A stretch of DNA of 64,000 nucleotides. It comes from Paracoccus laeviglucosivorans (GTDB taxonomy: Bacteria > Pseudomonadota > Alphaproteobacteria > Rhodobacterales > Rhodobacteraceae). Numbering within the stretch: the first letter of the stretch is position 1; each line of letters begins with the position of its first letter. The position numbers and the translations under genes are program-made. The stretch lies in contig NZ_FXTK01000015.1 in the NCBI RefSeq assembly GCF_900182695.1, positions 1 to 64,000 of the forward strand, written 5' to 3'. Shown in pieces: positions 15,829 to 24,421 of this stretch. The notes below the pieces were generated by a model. That model was given only the letters and a program-made list of their open reading frames with translations. It did not search any database and was not told where the DNA came from.

Positions 15829-18111
15829 ATGAGCGACGACAACACCCCCCGCAAATCCCGCGTGACCGCCGAAGAGGCGCTGGCCTATCACATGGAGCCG
15901 CGACCGGGGAAATATGACATCGTCGCCTCGACCCCCATGGCCACGCAGCGCGACCTGTCGCTGGCCTATTCACCGGGTGTCGCGGTCCCGGTCGAAGCGA
16001 TCGCGGCGCGGCCCGAGACTGCCTATGACTATACCGTCAAAGGCAATATGGTCGCCGTCATCTCGAATGGTACGGCGATCCTGGGCTTGGGCAATCTGGG
16101 TGCTCTTGCCTCGAAACCCGTGATGGAGGGCAAGGCGGTGCTGTTCAAGCGCTTTGCCGACGTCAACGCCATCGACATCGAACTGGACACCGAAGACCCC
16201 GAACAGATCATCAATGCGGTGAAACTGATGGGGCCAACATTCGGCGGCATCAACCTTGAAGACATCAAGGCGCCGGAATGTTTCATTATCGAACAGCGTC
16301 TTAAGGAGATCATGGACATTCCCGTGTTCCATGACGACCAGCACGGCACAGCGGTCATCTGCGCGGCGGGCCTACTGAACGCGCTAGAGCTTTCGGGCAA
16401 GCGGATCGAGGACGTCAAGATCGTCCTGAACGGCGCGGGCGCTGCCGGGATCGCCTGTCTGGAGCTGCTGAAATCCATGGGCGCGCGGCATGAAAACTGC
16501 ATCATGTGCGACACCAAGGGCGTGATCTATCAGGGCCGCATTGAGGGTATGAATCAGTGGAAATCGGCCCATGCGGTCAAAACCGACGCACGCTCGCTTG
16601 AGGATGCGATGCGCGGTTGCGATGTGTTTCTGGGCGTGTCGGCCAAGGGCGCGGTGACGCAGGCCATGGTGCAAAGCATGGCGGAAAACCCGGTCATCTT
16701 CGCCATGGCGAACCCGGACCCGGAAATCACCCCCGAGGAAGCGCATGCCGTCCGCCCCGACGCAATCGTCGCCACGGGCCGCAGCGATTACCCCAATCAG
16801 GTCAATAACGTATTGGGCTTCCCCTATCTGTTCCGGGGCGCGCTGGACATTCACGCCCGTGCCATCAACGACGAAATGAAGATCGCCTGCGCCCATGCTC
16901 TGGCCGCGCTGGCCCGCGAAGACGTGCCCGATGAGGTTGCGGTGGCCTATGGTCGCAAGCTGCAATTCGGGCGCGACTATATCATCCCGACGCCCTTCGA
17001 CCCGCGCCTGATTCATGTCGTCCCGCCCGCCGTCGCCAAGGCCGGAATGGATACGGGCGTCGCGCGCCGCCCCATCGCGGACATGGAACATTACACCCAG
17101 TCGCTCAAGGCGCGGATGGACCCTACGGCGTCGATCCTGCAAGGCATCCATGCCCGTGCGCGTCAGGCGCAGGCCCGCATGATCTTTGCCGAAGGCGACG
17201 ATCCGCGTGTGCTGCGCGCCGCTGTGGCGTGGCAGCGGGGCGGCATGGGCCAGTCGCTGGTCGTGGGCCGGGAAAACGATGTGCGCGAAAAGCTGGAGGC
17301 AGCCGGTCTTGGCGATGCCGCGCGTGAAATCAGCGTCATCAACGCCGCGAACTCCCGCCATCTGGAACAATATCACGACACGCTTTACGCGCGGCTGCAA
17401 CGCAAGGGCGTGGACCGCGAGGATGCCTATAAGCTGGCGAACCGCGACCGGCACGTCTTTGCTGCGCTGATGCTGGCGCATGGGCATGGCGACGGGTTGG
17501 TGACCGGCGCGACGCGCAAAAGCGCGCATGTGCTGGCCCAGATCGGCCGCGTCTTTGACGTGACGCCCGCCGATGGTGCCGTGGGCATCACGACCGTCCT
17601 GCACAATGGCCGGGTCATCCTGATCGGCGACACGTTGGTCCATGAATGGCCCGAGGCCGAGGATCTGGCCGATATCGCCAGCCGTGGCGCGCATGTTGCC
17701 CGCGGATTGGGACTAGAGCCGCGCGTGGCCTTTCTGTCGTTTTCGAACTTCGGCTATCCGATCAGCGAACGCGCGGTAAAGATGGCCCGCGCGACCGAGG
17801 TGCTGGATGCGCGCAAGGTGGATTTCGAATACGAAGGCGAAATGACCGTTGACGTTGCGCTGAACCAAACGCAGGCGGCGAAATATCCCTTCTCGCGGCT
17901 GACTGGCCCGGCAAACGTGCTGGTGGTTCCTGCACGGCATTCGGCCTCGATTTCGGTCAAGCTGTTGCAGGAACTGGCCGGGGCAACCGTTGTCGGCCCG
18001 ATACTGACGGGTGTGCCCGCCCCGATCCAGATTTGTTCGACCACCTCGACCGTGAACGACATATTGAATATGGCGGCAATCGCCGCGGGGCGTGTCGGGC
18101 AGATCAAGTAA
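15829..18111 (+). CDS. maeB: NADP-dependent malic enzyme with phosphotransacetylase-like domain
   Basis: Oxidative decarboxylation of malate to pyruvate with NADP+. The 760-residue protein has the usual two-part MaeB layout: malic enzyme and Rossmann domains (about 1-430, with YSPGVAVPVEAIA, VFHDDQHGTA, NGAGAAGIACLELL and FAMANPDPEITPEEA), then a regulatory phosphate-acetyltransferase-like domain (about 440-760, with TGATRKSAHVLAQIGRVF). AGGAGG lies 7 bases upstream of the ATG. It stands alone between a terminator and a GGDEF gene. Together with malonate and carboxylate catabolism nearby it would supply pyruvate and NADPH during growth on acetyl-CoA-yielding substrates. Confidence 0.95.
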   Translation: MSDDNTPRKSRVTAEEALAYHMEPRPGKYDIVASTPMATQRDLSLAYSPGVAVPVEAIAARPETAYDYTVKGNMVAVISNGTAILGLGNLGALASKPVMEGKAVLFKRFADVNAIDIELDTEDPEQIINAVKLMGPTFGGINLEDIKAPECFIIEQRLKEIMDIPVFHDDQHGTAVICAAGLLNALELSGKRIEDVKIVLNGAGAAGIACLELLKSMGARHENCIMCDTKGVIYQGRIEGMNQWKSAHAVKTDARSLEDAMRGCDVFLGVSAKGAVTQAMVQSMAENPVIFAMANPDPEITPEEAHAVRPDAIVATGRSDYPNQVNNVLGFPYLFRGALDIHARAINDEMKIACAHALAALAREDVPDEVAVAYGRKLQFGRDYIIPTPFDPRLIHVVPPAVAKAGMDTGVARRPIADMEHYTQSLKARMDPTASILQGIHARARQAQARMIFAEGDDPRVLRAAVAWQRGGMGQSLVVGRENDVREKLEAAGLGDAAREISVINAANSRHLEQYHDTLYARLQRKGVDREDAYKLANRDRHVFAALMLAHGHGDGLVTGATRKSAHVLAQIGRVFDVTPADGAVGITTVLHNGRVILIGDTLVHEWPEAEDLADIASRGAHVARGLGLEPRVAFLSFSNFGYPISERAVKMARATEVLDARKVDFEYEGEMTVDVALNQTQAAKYPFSRLTGPANVLVVPARHSASISVKLLQELAGATVVGPILTGVPAPIQICSTTSTVNDILNMAAIAAGRVGQIK

Positions 18112-18130
18112 CGACCATCGACATGGAAAG

Positions 18131-18160
18131 CCGGGTGGGGCCAAGTTCAGCACCACCCGG
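18131..18160 (+). terminator. hairpin after maeB
   Basis: CCGGGTGG (18131-18138) and CCACCCGG (18153-18160) form an 8-bp stem 20 bases after the maeB stop. No T-run follows, so terminator function is only probable. Confidence 0.45.
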
Positions 18161-18300
18161 CAGTTTCTGCCGCAAGGCCGCGACGGATGATCATATCGAT
18201 CAATTCTGCCCTGCCCCTGCCCCAAAGGCCATGTTTCAGCTTGCAACTTTGACTTGTTTTTGACTTGATCGCACACGTATAGCAGTGACGTGGCAGAGTA

Positions 18301-19083
18301 ATGGCGTATTCGCACCGCCTTTTAAAGAAATTCGGCAAGTTTTCGGTATTCAAGCAAACCTGCCTGATCGTGCTGGCTGCCGTTATCGGTGCAGAAACGC
18401 TGACGCTGATCTTTTACAGCATCTTTTTCGCGGATCGGCTGCTGCTTGATTTGCTGCTGACCTCGGTGATCGTGATCATCGTCGGCTTCCCGCTTGCCTA
18501 TTTCTTTATTGGCCAGCAGATGAAGCTGGCCGCGATGGCGACCAAGCTTGAATACGCCGCCCGCACGGACGGGCTGACCGGCCTAACCAATCGCAAAACC
18601 TTCTTTGACGATGCTGCTGCCGTCATTGCCGGGGGAAAACATTCCGCCGATACGCTGTTGTTCATCGATGTCGATCACTTCAAATCGATCAACGATACCT
18701 ACGGCCACGCGGTCGGTGATGCGGTGCTGCGCGAACTTGCATCCGCCCTTCGCGCATCGATCAGGGAACGCGATCTGGCCGCACGCCTGGGCGGAGAGGA
18801 ATTCGCCGTCTTTCTGCTGGATGCCGACCGTGAGGAAGCCCTGCAGGTGGCCGAGCGTATCAGGTCAGGCGTGCGAAACGTCTTGCGCGTGGTGGGCATC
18901 ATGGACCGCGCAATCACGGTCAGCGTCGGCGTCTGCGTTCGCGAACCCGGACAAAACCTGGACGAGATCTTGCTGAAGGCGGACCATAATCTTTACGCAG
19001 CCAAGAACCGGGGACGTGATCTGGTCGTCGTGGATGGCCCGTCGCTTTCCGTGGATCGAACCTGCCGCGCCGGGGCGGCCTGA
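18301..19083 (+). CDS. membrane-anchored diguanylate cyclase (GGDEF)
   Basis: Makes cyclic di-GMP from two GTP. Two membrane helices (about residues 20-43 and 47-72) precede a full GGDEF domain (about 85-250) with DxLTGLxNR (90-98), FIDVDHFKSINDTYGHAVGD and the active-site GGEEF at 164-168. An RERD motif at 155-158, five residues before GGEEF, is the product-inhibition I-site (RxxD). No sensory domain beyond the membrane part is present. It is convergent with the exopolysaccharide cluster whose flippase gene ends at 19132. A role in regulating that glycan is plausible, since c-di-GMP commonly promotes EPS production, but this is inference. Confidence 0.93.
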   Translation: MAYSHRLLKKFGKFSVFKQTCLIVLAAVIGAETLTLIFYSIFFADRLLLDLLLTSVIVIIVGFPLAYFFIGQQMKLAAMATKLEYAARTDGLTGLTNRKTFFDDAAAVIAGGKHSADTLLFIDVDHFKSINDTYGHAVGDAVLRELASALRASIRERDLAARLGGEEFAVFLLDADREEALQVAERIRSGVRNVLRVVGIMDRAITVSVGVCVREPGQNLDEILLKADHNLYAAKNRGRDLVVVDGPSLSVDRTCRAGAA

Positions 19084-19131
19084 GCTGCCAGACACCCTTT
19101 GGCGCGACGTTTCATCTATTTTTACAACGCA

Positions 19132-20478
19132 CTATCTGATTTTCCGCGCCAGCGTCCCCAGCAATGTCAGATTGACCCGTTTTTCACGCCAGACCAGCAA
19201 AGTCAGCACGCCGTAAAATCCGGTCCATGCCAAGGTCGCGCCAATCGCCGCGCCCGCCAGACCAAAGGCATAGCCGCCAATCACCACCAACGCAGCCAGA
19301 ACGGCCAACATGACGATTCCAACGATCATCAGGCGGCGTTGCTGGCCGGTCAGCGACAGGACGTTGGCCGCCGGGCCAAATATCGCCAGACATAGCGGAT
19401 CGGCCATCAGCAAAAGCAAAAGCCACCAGGATTTCTCAAACCCTGCATTGTAAAGCCGCAGCAATTGATGGCCGAACAGGCCGAACAGCAGCAGGCCACC
19501 GATCACGGGCACCATCTTCATCAGGGTCGAGCGGTCAACGATCTGCAGCAGCCGATTGTCGTCCCCCGCCGCGATGCTGCGCGATAGGTTCGGCGTGATG
19601 CTTTGATTGACCGCCACCACGCCGAAGCGCACGAAACCGACAAAGGACAGCGCGACAGACAGGCTTGCCACATCCGCAGGCGTCAGGCTGAAGGACGAAA
19701 ACAGCACGGTGACTTCCTTGCTGTATTCGATGAACAGCATCGTCGCGCCCATCTGCAGGCCATAGGCGATCCAGCCGCGACGCTCGCTCATGTCGCGGCG
19801 GATGCCCGACAAGGAACGATAGTTCCCCATCAGCAGACCCTGCTGCAGCGCCAGATTGACCGCCGCCGACAGCAGGAAGCAGATCAGCACGACCGTTGCC
19901 GACGGCATCTCGGACCAGATCAGCAGGTAGATGCCAAAGAACATCAGCAGCATCAGCGGGCGCAGGAACGTGCCCGGCAAAGTTGCGACGATCACCCGCG
20001 AAAAGCCCATCGCGTGGGCGGATCCGATGCGCAGCATCCCCATCAGGGCGGCGCTGGCCACCGCGATCAGGAATGCCGTGCGACCATCCTCGGGCGAGAT
20101 GCGCAGACACAACAGCGCGCCCACGACGATCACGACCGGCACACAAATCGCGGCGACCTGCCACGTCATGCGGATGAACCCTGCCGCACGTGCATTCTCG
20201 TTGCGATAAAGCGCCTGCGTCAGAAAACGCGATGCCCCGATTTCGCAACTGCCCGAAGCAAAGATTGGCAGGATCATCGCCAGTGACATGGCCGTCAGCG
20301 CACGGCCCATTTCATGCGGCCCCATGACGCGGGCCATCACAAGACTAAGGACCAGCCCCAGAACCGCGCCGAATACCCGTGCGAACAGGATCGTCAGCGG
20401 AACCAATGTCTCGGCGCTGCCAAGCACGCGCAAAAAGGCCGGGCGCCCCCGCGGCGCCGTGACGTGCTGACCCGACAT
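19132..20478 (-). CDS. polysaccharide flippase (Wzx-like, MOP superfamily)
   Basis: An integral membrane protein of 448 residues with about 12-14 helices, resembling oligosaccharide-lipid flippases (for example LARVFGAVLGLVLSLVMARVMG at the N-terminus). It would move undecaprenyl-linked repeat units across the inner membrane. ATG at 20478 begins one base after the stop of the sulfotransferase gene (TGACATG), so they are coupled. It is the last gene of the minus-strand EPS cluster. Substrate specificity cannot be read. Confidence 0.8.
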   Translation of the reverse strand: MSGQHVTAPRGRPAFLRVLGSAETLVPLTILFARVFGAVLGLVLSLVMARVMGPHEMGRALTAMSLAMILPIFASGSCEIGASRFLTQALYRNENARAAGFIRMTWQVAAICVPVVIVVGALLCLRISPEDGRTAFLIAVASAALMGMLRIGSAHAMGFSRVIVATLPGTFLRPLMLLMFFGIYLLIWSEMPSATVVLICFLLSAAVNLALQQGLLMGNYRSLSGIRRDMSERRGWIAYGLQMGATMLFIEYSKEVTVLFSSFSLTPADVASLSVALSFVGFVRFGVVAVNQSITPNLSRSIAAGDDNRLLQIVDRSTLMKMVPVIGGLLLFGLFGHQLLRLYNAGFEKSWWLLLLLMADPLCLAIFGPAANVLSLTGQQRRLMIVGIVMLAVLAALVVIGGYAFGLAGAAIGATLAWTGFYGVLTLLVWREKRVNLTLLGTLARKIR

Positions 20479-20479
20479 G

Positions 20480-21349
20480 TCAGGCCCGCATTCTGGTAAA
20501 GCCGGGCCACTCGGCCGGCTGGCGGCCAAGCAGCTGGAACAGCGATTCCATCTCTCCCTGCAGTTCCTGCGTCAGCTTTTGCCGGGTCTCGGGCAGCATC
20601 TTGGGCACTTCGGCCCGCACGTCGATGCGGTTCGCGGCCAGCATCTGGCGGAACGGCGGCAGCTTCTTCATGTTCATCAACTGCTCTTCCAGACCCATGC
20701 GGCGCATCCGGTCACCTTGCGCGCGCAGCACGTTGCGCAGCCACGGCATCCGGGCACGGTCGCTTTCATTGCGCCGCTCGGACAAAAGGCCGGTAGTGAA
20801 ATCGGGGGCCATGCCAAGGAATTCATAGACGCGGCGGGCCTGCTGGCCCGGATCGCGTTTGATGTCTTCGGCAAACAACACCAGCATCTGTTCGCGCGGA
20901 AAGACCTGCATCCAGCGGCCCAGATGCGTCCCGTAACGGGACTGATCCAGATAAGACGGGTTGTTCGCCAGCCCTTCCTCAAAGCTGATGCCGTTGGGGA
21001 TATGGCCCTTGATGACTTCGTGCAGGTGGTTGGAATAGGCCCGCTCGACCGGGTCGCGCAGCAAAAGCAGAACTTTCATCGCCGGGTCATAGGCGTGGAC
21101 CCGTTCCGGCGCGCGCGGATCGTGGAAATAGCTGGGCGAGTTTTCGAAATAGACCTTGGCGGTGCTTTTCACGTCGAACAGCGATTCATACCAGCGATAA
21201 CCGCGGTCATAGTAATAGCTGAAGAAATCCAGTTCCTTTTCGCGCGCAACCGCGCCTTCGGGATGTGCGGCAAGCACGGCATGGATCCAGGACGAGGCGC
21301 ATTTTTGCGCGCCGATCCCGATGGCGGTGGGCTTGGGCATGATCGTCAT
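20480..21349 (-). CDS. sulfotransferase (NodH/heparan-sulfate type)
   Basis: A PAPS-dependent sulfotransferase of about 290 residues. The 5'-phosphosulfate-binding loop is IGAQKCASSWIHAVL near the N-terminus, the 3'-phosphate region is LLLRDPVERAYSNHLH (about 105-120), and a KELDFFSYYYDRGYRWY stretch matches the carbohydrate sulfotransferase family. Start codons at 21349 and 21340 are both possible; the second has AGGA 8 bases upstream. It would transfer sulfate to a sugar of the exported glycan. It directly follows a second, different sulfotransferase gene. Confidence 0.82.
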   Translation of the reverse strand: MTIMPKPTAIGIGAQKCASSWIHAVLAAHPEGAVAREKELDFFSYYYDRGYRWYESLFDVKSTAKVYFENSPSYFHDPRAPERVHAYDPAMKVLLLLRDPVERAYSNHLHEVIKGHIPNGISFEEGLANNPSYLDQSRYGTHLGRWMQVFPREQMLVLFAEDIKRDPGQQARRVYEFLGMAPDFTTGLLSERRNESDRARMPWLRNVLRAQGDRMRRMGLEEQLMNMKKLPPFRQMLAANRIDVRAEVPKMLPETRQKLTQELQGEMESLFQLLGRQPAEWPGFTRMRA

Positions 21350-21350
21350 C

Positions 21351-22211
21351 CTATCCGAATTGGCGCCGTGCAGCGTCATAGATTGCCATGTCGGCGGCGC
21401 AGGCTTGCTCCAACCGGCTGCGTTGCGCTGCATTCAGGCTGATGGTCGGCCATGCCGCCTGATTATAGCGATGGACCTGTGGCTTGACGCCGAACTCATC
21501 CGCGAACCGGTCCAGATATTTTGGCATGTCGTTCAGAAAACCCAGCACGGCGATGTTCTTCAACCGCTCCAGCGCCAGTTCCAGCACGGCAGGTTCTTCT
21601 TCGGCCGTGACGACGTTCTTGCCGCCCAGATAGCGCAGGAACACTGTTGCGTGGCTGCGACCGACGGGACCGTCAAGCCATGCGTCCACATCGGACGAGA
21701 CATAGCCATTCCCTGCCATCATCGAAAAGTTCGAGATCGCACGCGACACCGGATCGCGCATCACCGACGTGATGCGGTAACGCGCGCCGAAATGCCGTTC
21801 CATTGCGGCAGAATAAAGCACGTGCCCGTGGATCAGCTGCGCGCCTGCCGCCATATGCGTCAACATCAGCTGTTCGCGCAGATTGAATGTGATGTCGCCA
21901 TGTTCCAGATCGTCGTGGCAAAGCGCTTCTTCGTCGCGGTCAAAGGTCTGGATGGCAGCCGCGCGGCGGGTCGAGATCGCGTCCAGCACCGCCACTGTCT
22001 TGTGCAGCGGCACGGTTCCATACAGCGCCTCGGACAGCGATGTGCCGCCGCATTTTGGCATGTGCAGGAACAGGCAGGGATGTTTCAGCCCGCGCGCGAC
22101 AGCACGTGCGCGCCCGGAATAGATGCGCAACCGCCGAACGGTGCGAGGGTGCAGCAGACCGCGCGGGGAGGCCGCGGTATCTGCCGGAGGGGTAACGGTT
22201 TCACTGGTCAT
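21351..22211 (-). CDS. sulfotransferase family 2-like protein
   Basis: A 286-residue protein whose FLHMPKCGGTSLSEAL motif (about residues 48-63) is the 5'-phosphosulfate loop of Golgi-type carbohydrate sulfotransferases; VMRDPVSRAISNF (about 155) is the 3'-phosphate motif. It is clearly distinct from the neighbouring sulfotransferase, so the glycan may carry sulfate at two positions, or one enzyme may act on another acceptor. It lies within the EPS cluster between the chain-length gene and the other sulfotransferase. Confidence 0.8.
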   Translation of the reverse strand: MTSETVTPPADTAASPRGLLHPRTVRRLRIYSGRARAVARGLKHPCLFLHMPKCGGTSLSEALYGTVPLHKTVAVLDAISTRRAAAIQTFDRDEEALCHDDLEHGDITFNLREQLMLTHMAAGAQLIHGHVLYSAAMERHFGARYRITSVMRDPVSRAISNFSMMAGNGYVSSDVDAWLDGPVGRSHATVFLRYLGGKNVVTAEEEPAVLELALERLKNIAVLGFLNDMPKYLDRFADEFGVKPQVHRYNQAAWPTISLNAAQRSRLEQACAADMAIYDAARRQFG

Positions 22212-22279
22212 ATATAGCCTGATGTCGTGACAAGAAATGGGGAGGATTGTCGCGCTTCGGCGCAGTCAGGTCGCTTGGA

Positions 22280-22304
22280 CAAGCCCGCCGGTCAAGCGGG
22301 CTTG
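22280..22304 (-). terminator. hairpin overlapping the chain-length gene stop
   Basis: CAAGCCCGC (22280-22288) and GCGGGCTTG (22296-22304) form a 9-bp stem that includes the stop codon of the chain-length gene. There is no T-run on the minus strand. It could reduce transcription into the sulfotransferase genes or stabilise the upstream message. Confidence 0.4.
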
Positions 22305-24421
22305 CCTTTCAGAATGGGGTCGTGACGGCGCAGACGGCTTTGACGCACATCGGTCAGGAATACGCCCGACAGCCTGCGGCCAATGCCTTCGTTCCGGTCC
22401 AGGATCTGCTCCAGGGCGTGAAGCGAAACCTTGCCAAAGGGCAGCGCCAGCAGCACTTTGCCGACCTTGGCCTCGGCGATGATTTCATCGACTGCGCCCG
22501 ACAGCGGCGGGCCGTCGATGATCACGATTTCATGCTGATCCTGACGGCTGGCCAGCAGCGCAGCGATCGCGGCCGAATAGTTCGACGGATCGACCGAACG
22601 GCCGATATTCGGCATGGCGACCGTCAGCCGTTCGGACGGGTTGGCAAGATCCAGCGTCGTGTTGACGGGGGTGACGTTTTTCAACTGTGGCCGCAGCACG
22701 CTGGATAGGCGACGATTGCTGATGTCGCCTTCGACCAGCAGAACCTTTTCGCCCTGACTGGTCAGGAAGGCGGCAAGACTGCTGGACAGCATCGCACGGC
22801 TGGAGCTTTGACCCAGCGAACTGACCAGCGTCGTGCCCCGGTCGCGGCGCAAAACCACGGCCGCGCGGCGCAGGCTGTCGTAAAGCTGGCCGCTATCGAC
22901 CGATTTCCCCTGCGCCAGCAGGCCGGGATTCATCAGGGCTGCAGGCGCAAACGGACGCGGCGGAACCGAGCCCATGTAGGACAGGCCCAGACGGTCGCGC
23001 AAAGGCTGCGGCCCACGGATGCGATCATCAAGCTGGCCGCGCATGAATATCCATGCCAGCGACAACAGGAAGCCGCCGATCAGGCCGGTGGCCAGCACCA
23101 GAACCAGCGGCGGGTTTGCCGGATTGGCCGGGGGCACGGCATCGTCGATCACCCGCGTGTCGCTGACGATATACAGGTCCTGGCTTTGGCTGCGCTGCAA
23201 CTGGCCCATGACGCTGCGCTGCTGTTCCTTGACCGCCTCGGATTCGCGCTGAAGGTTGCCCAGTTCGATCTGCGTGGCAGCGATCTGCGACAGTTCGGCC
23301 TGCAATTCGGAATGGCGCGCCTCAAGCTTGGCAAGGTTCGCCTCGGTCACTTCCTTAACCGCCTCGGACGCTTCGCGCATGGTGGTCAGCTCATTCATGA
23401 TCTGACCGGCCATGCGGGCCAGAATGGCGGTATTGCCGCCATCGCTGCGCTGCGCGTCCTTGTATTGCTGCATCAGGCGGCTCAGCGAAACGTTGTCGGA
23501 TTTCAGCGACAACAGATCGCCCACCACACGTTCGTTCTGCAGGCGGCGAATGTCGGTGTCGATTTCGGCGGTGAACAGGGTCTGGCTGCGCAGAACGCGC
23601 TGCTGATCCACGATCTCGGCCTCGACATCGGTCATGGTCGCACCGGCAAGTCCGGTTTCGCCATCCTTGGGCACGTCATTTTCCACAAGGAATTTCTGGA
23701 CCGCAGCCTCGGCCTGACGCGCCTCGATGGAAAGGCGGGTCATCTCGGCGGAAAGCCATGCGGATTCCTGCTGGACGCGGTTGCGGCTGTCATCTTGTTG
23801 GAACAGCACATATTCCTGTGCCACGGCATTGGCGACATCGGCAGCCAGCCTTGGATCTTCGGCAGTGAACCCGATCAGGATGACGAAGGTATTGCCCTGA
23901 CGCTCAACCGTCAGGTTGTCGCCGACCCAAGCCACCTGCGCCTCCTGGATTTCCTCGGCGGTGGGGGGCGGGGCCACTTCTTCTTCGGGCTGACCCAGCA
24001 TCTGGCGCAGACGGGCGATCGGGCCGGGCGAGGCTTCCTCGGCTTCCTGAGGGGCGCCATTGCTCATGGCGGCGACGATCTGGGGTTGCAGCTTTTGGAC
24101 CACGCGCCGCAGCAGGCGGTCCGAACGCAGCACCTCGATTTCGGAATCGACGACCAGCGCGTCGGCCAGATAGATCGTCGGGGCCGCTGCCGCATCGCCG
24201 CTGCCGCCCAAGCGGGGGTCGATCATGATGGCCGACGTGCCGTAATAGTAATCGGGCCGGGTCAACGCCAATCCGGTGGCAAGCGCCCCGGCCAAGGCAC
24301 TGCCAAGGATCAGGACAGGCAGATTGCGTCGGATGCCACCCAGCGTTCGGCGCACAAGCAGGGCGAAATCCGGCACGTCATTGCGCCAGACCGACGGTGC
24401 ATGAGGAAGATCGTGGTTCAT
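22292..24421 (-). CDS. polysaccharide chain-length/co-polymerase protein (Wzc/GumC-like) with degenerate kinase domain
   Basis: An inner-membrane protein of 709 residues that sets polymer length and couples synthesis to export. An N-terminal Wzz domain with a membrane helix (about 35-55), a long periplasmic coiled-coil region (about 180-430) and a second membrane helix (about 455-475, after a proline-rich PPANPANPP) lead into a cytoplasmic BY-kinase-like domain (about 525-709). In that domain Walker A is unrecognisable (SLGQSSSRA at about 535-543, no GKT/GKS), LLVEGD stands for Walker A', Walker B is IVIIDGPP (about 632-639), and the C-terminal tyrosine cluster is absent. It is probably a kinase-dead co-polymerase. 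Confidence 0.85.
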   Translation of the reverse strand: MNHDLPHAPSVWRNDVPDFALLVRRTLGGIRRNLPVLILGSALAGALATGLALTRPDYYYGTSAIMIDPRLGGSGDAAAAPTIYLADALVVDSEIEVLRSDRLLRRVVQKLQPQIVAAMSNGAPQEAEEASPGPIARLRQMLGQPEEEVAPPPTAEEIQEAQVAWVGDNLTVERQGNTFVILIGFTAEDPRLAADVANAVAQEYVLFQQDDSRNRVQQESAWLSAEMTRLSIEARQAEAAVQKFLVENDVPKDGETGLAGATMTDVEAEIVDQQRVLRSQTLFTAEIDTDIRRLQNERVVGDLLSLKSDNVSLSRLMQQYKDAQRSDGGNTAILARMAGQIMNELTTMREASEAVKEVTEANLAKLEARHSELQAELSQIAATQIELGNLQRESEAVKEQQRSVMGQLQRSQSQDLYIVSDTRVIDDAVPPANPANPPLVLVLATGLIGGFLLSLAWIFMRGQLDDRIRGPQPLRDRLGLSYMGSVPPRPFAPAALMNPGLLAQGKSVDSGQLYDSLRRAAVVLRRDRGTTLVSSLGQSSSRAMLSSSLAAFLTSQGEKVLLVEGDISNRRLSSVLRPQLKNVTPVNTTLDLANPSERLTVAMPNIGRSVDPSNYSAAIAALLASRQDQHEIVIIDGPPLSGAVDEIIAEAKVGKVLLALPFGKVSLHALEQILDRNEGIGRRLSGVFLTDVRQSRLRRHDPILKGKPA

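Noticed and set aside
16384..17694. Long minus-strand open frame (436 codons) opposite maeB
   Set aside because: It is fully antisense to the clear malic enzyme gene and its translation is rich in Arg, Gly and His with no domain; it is a shadow of high-G+C codon use.
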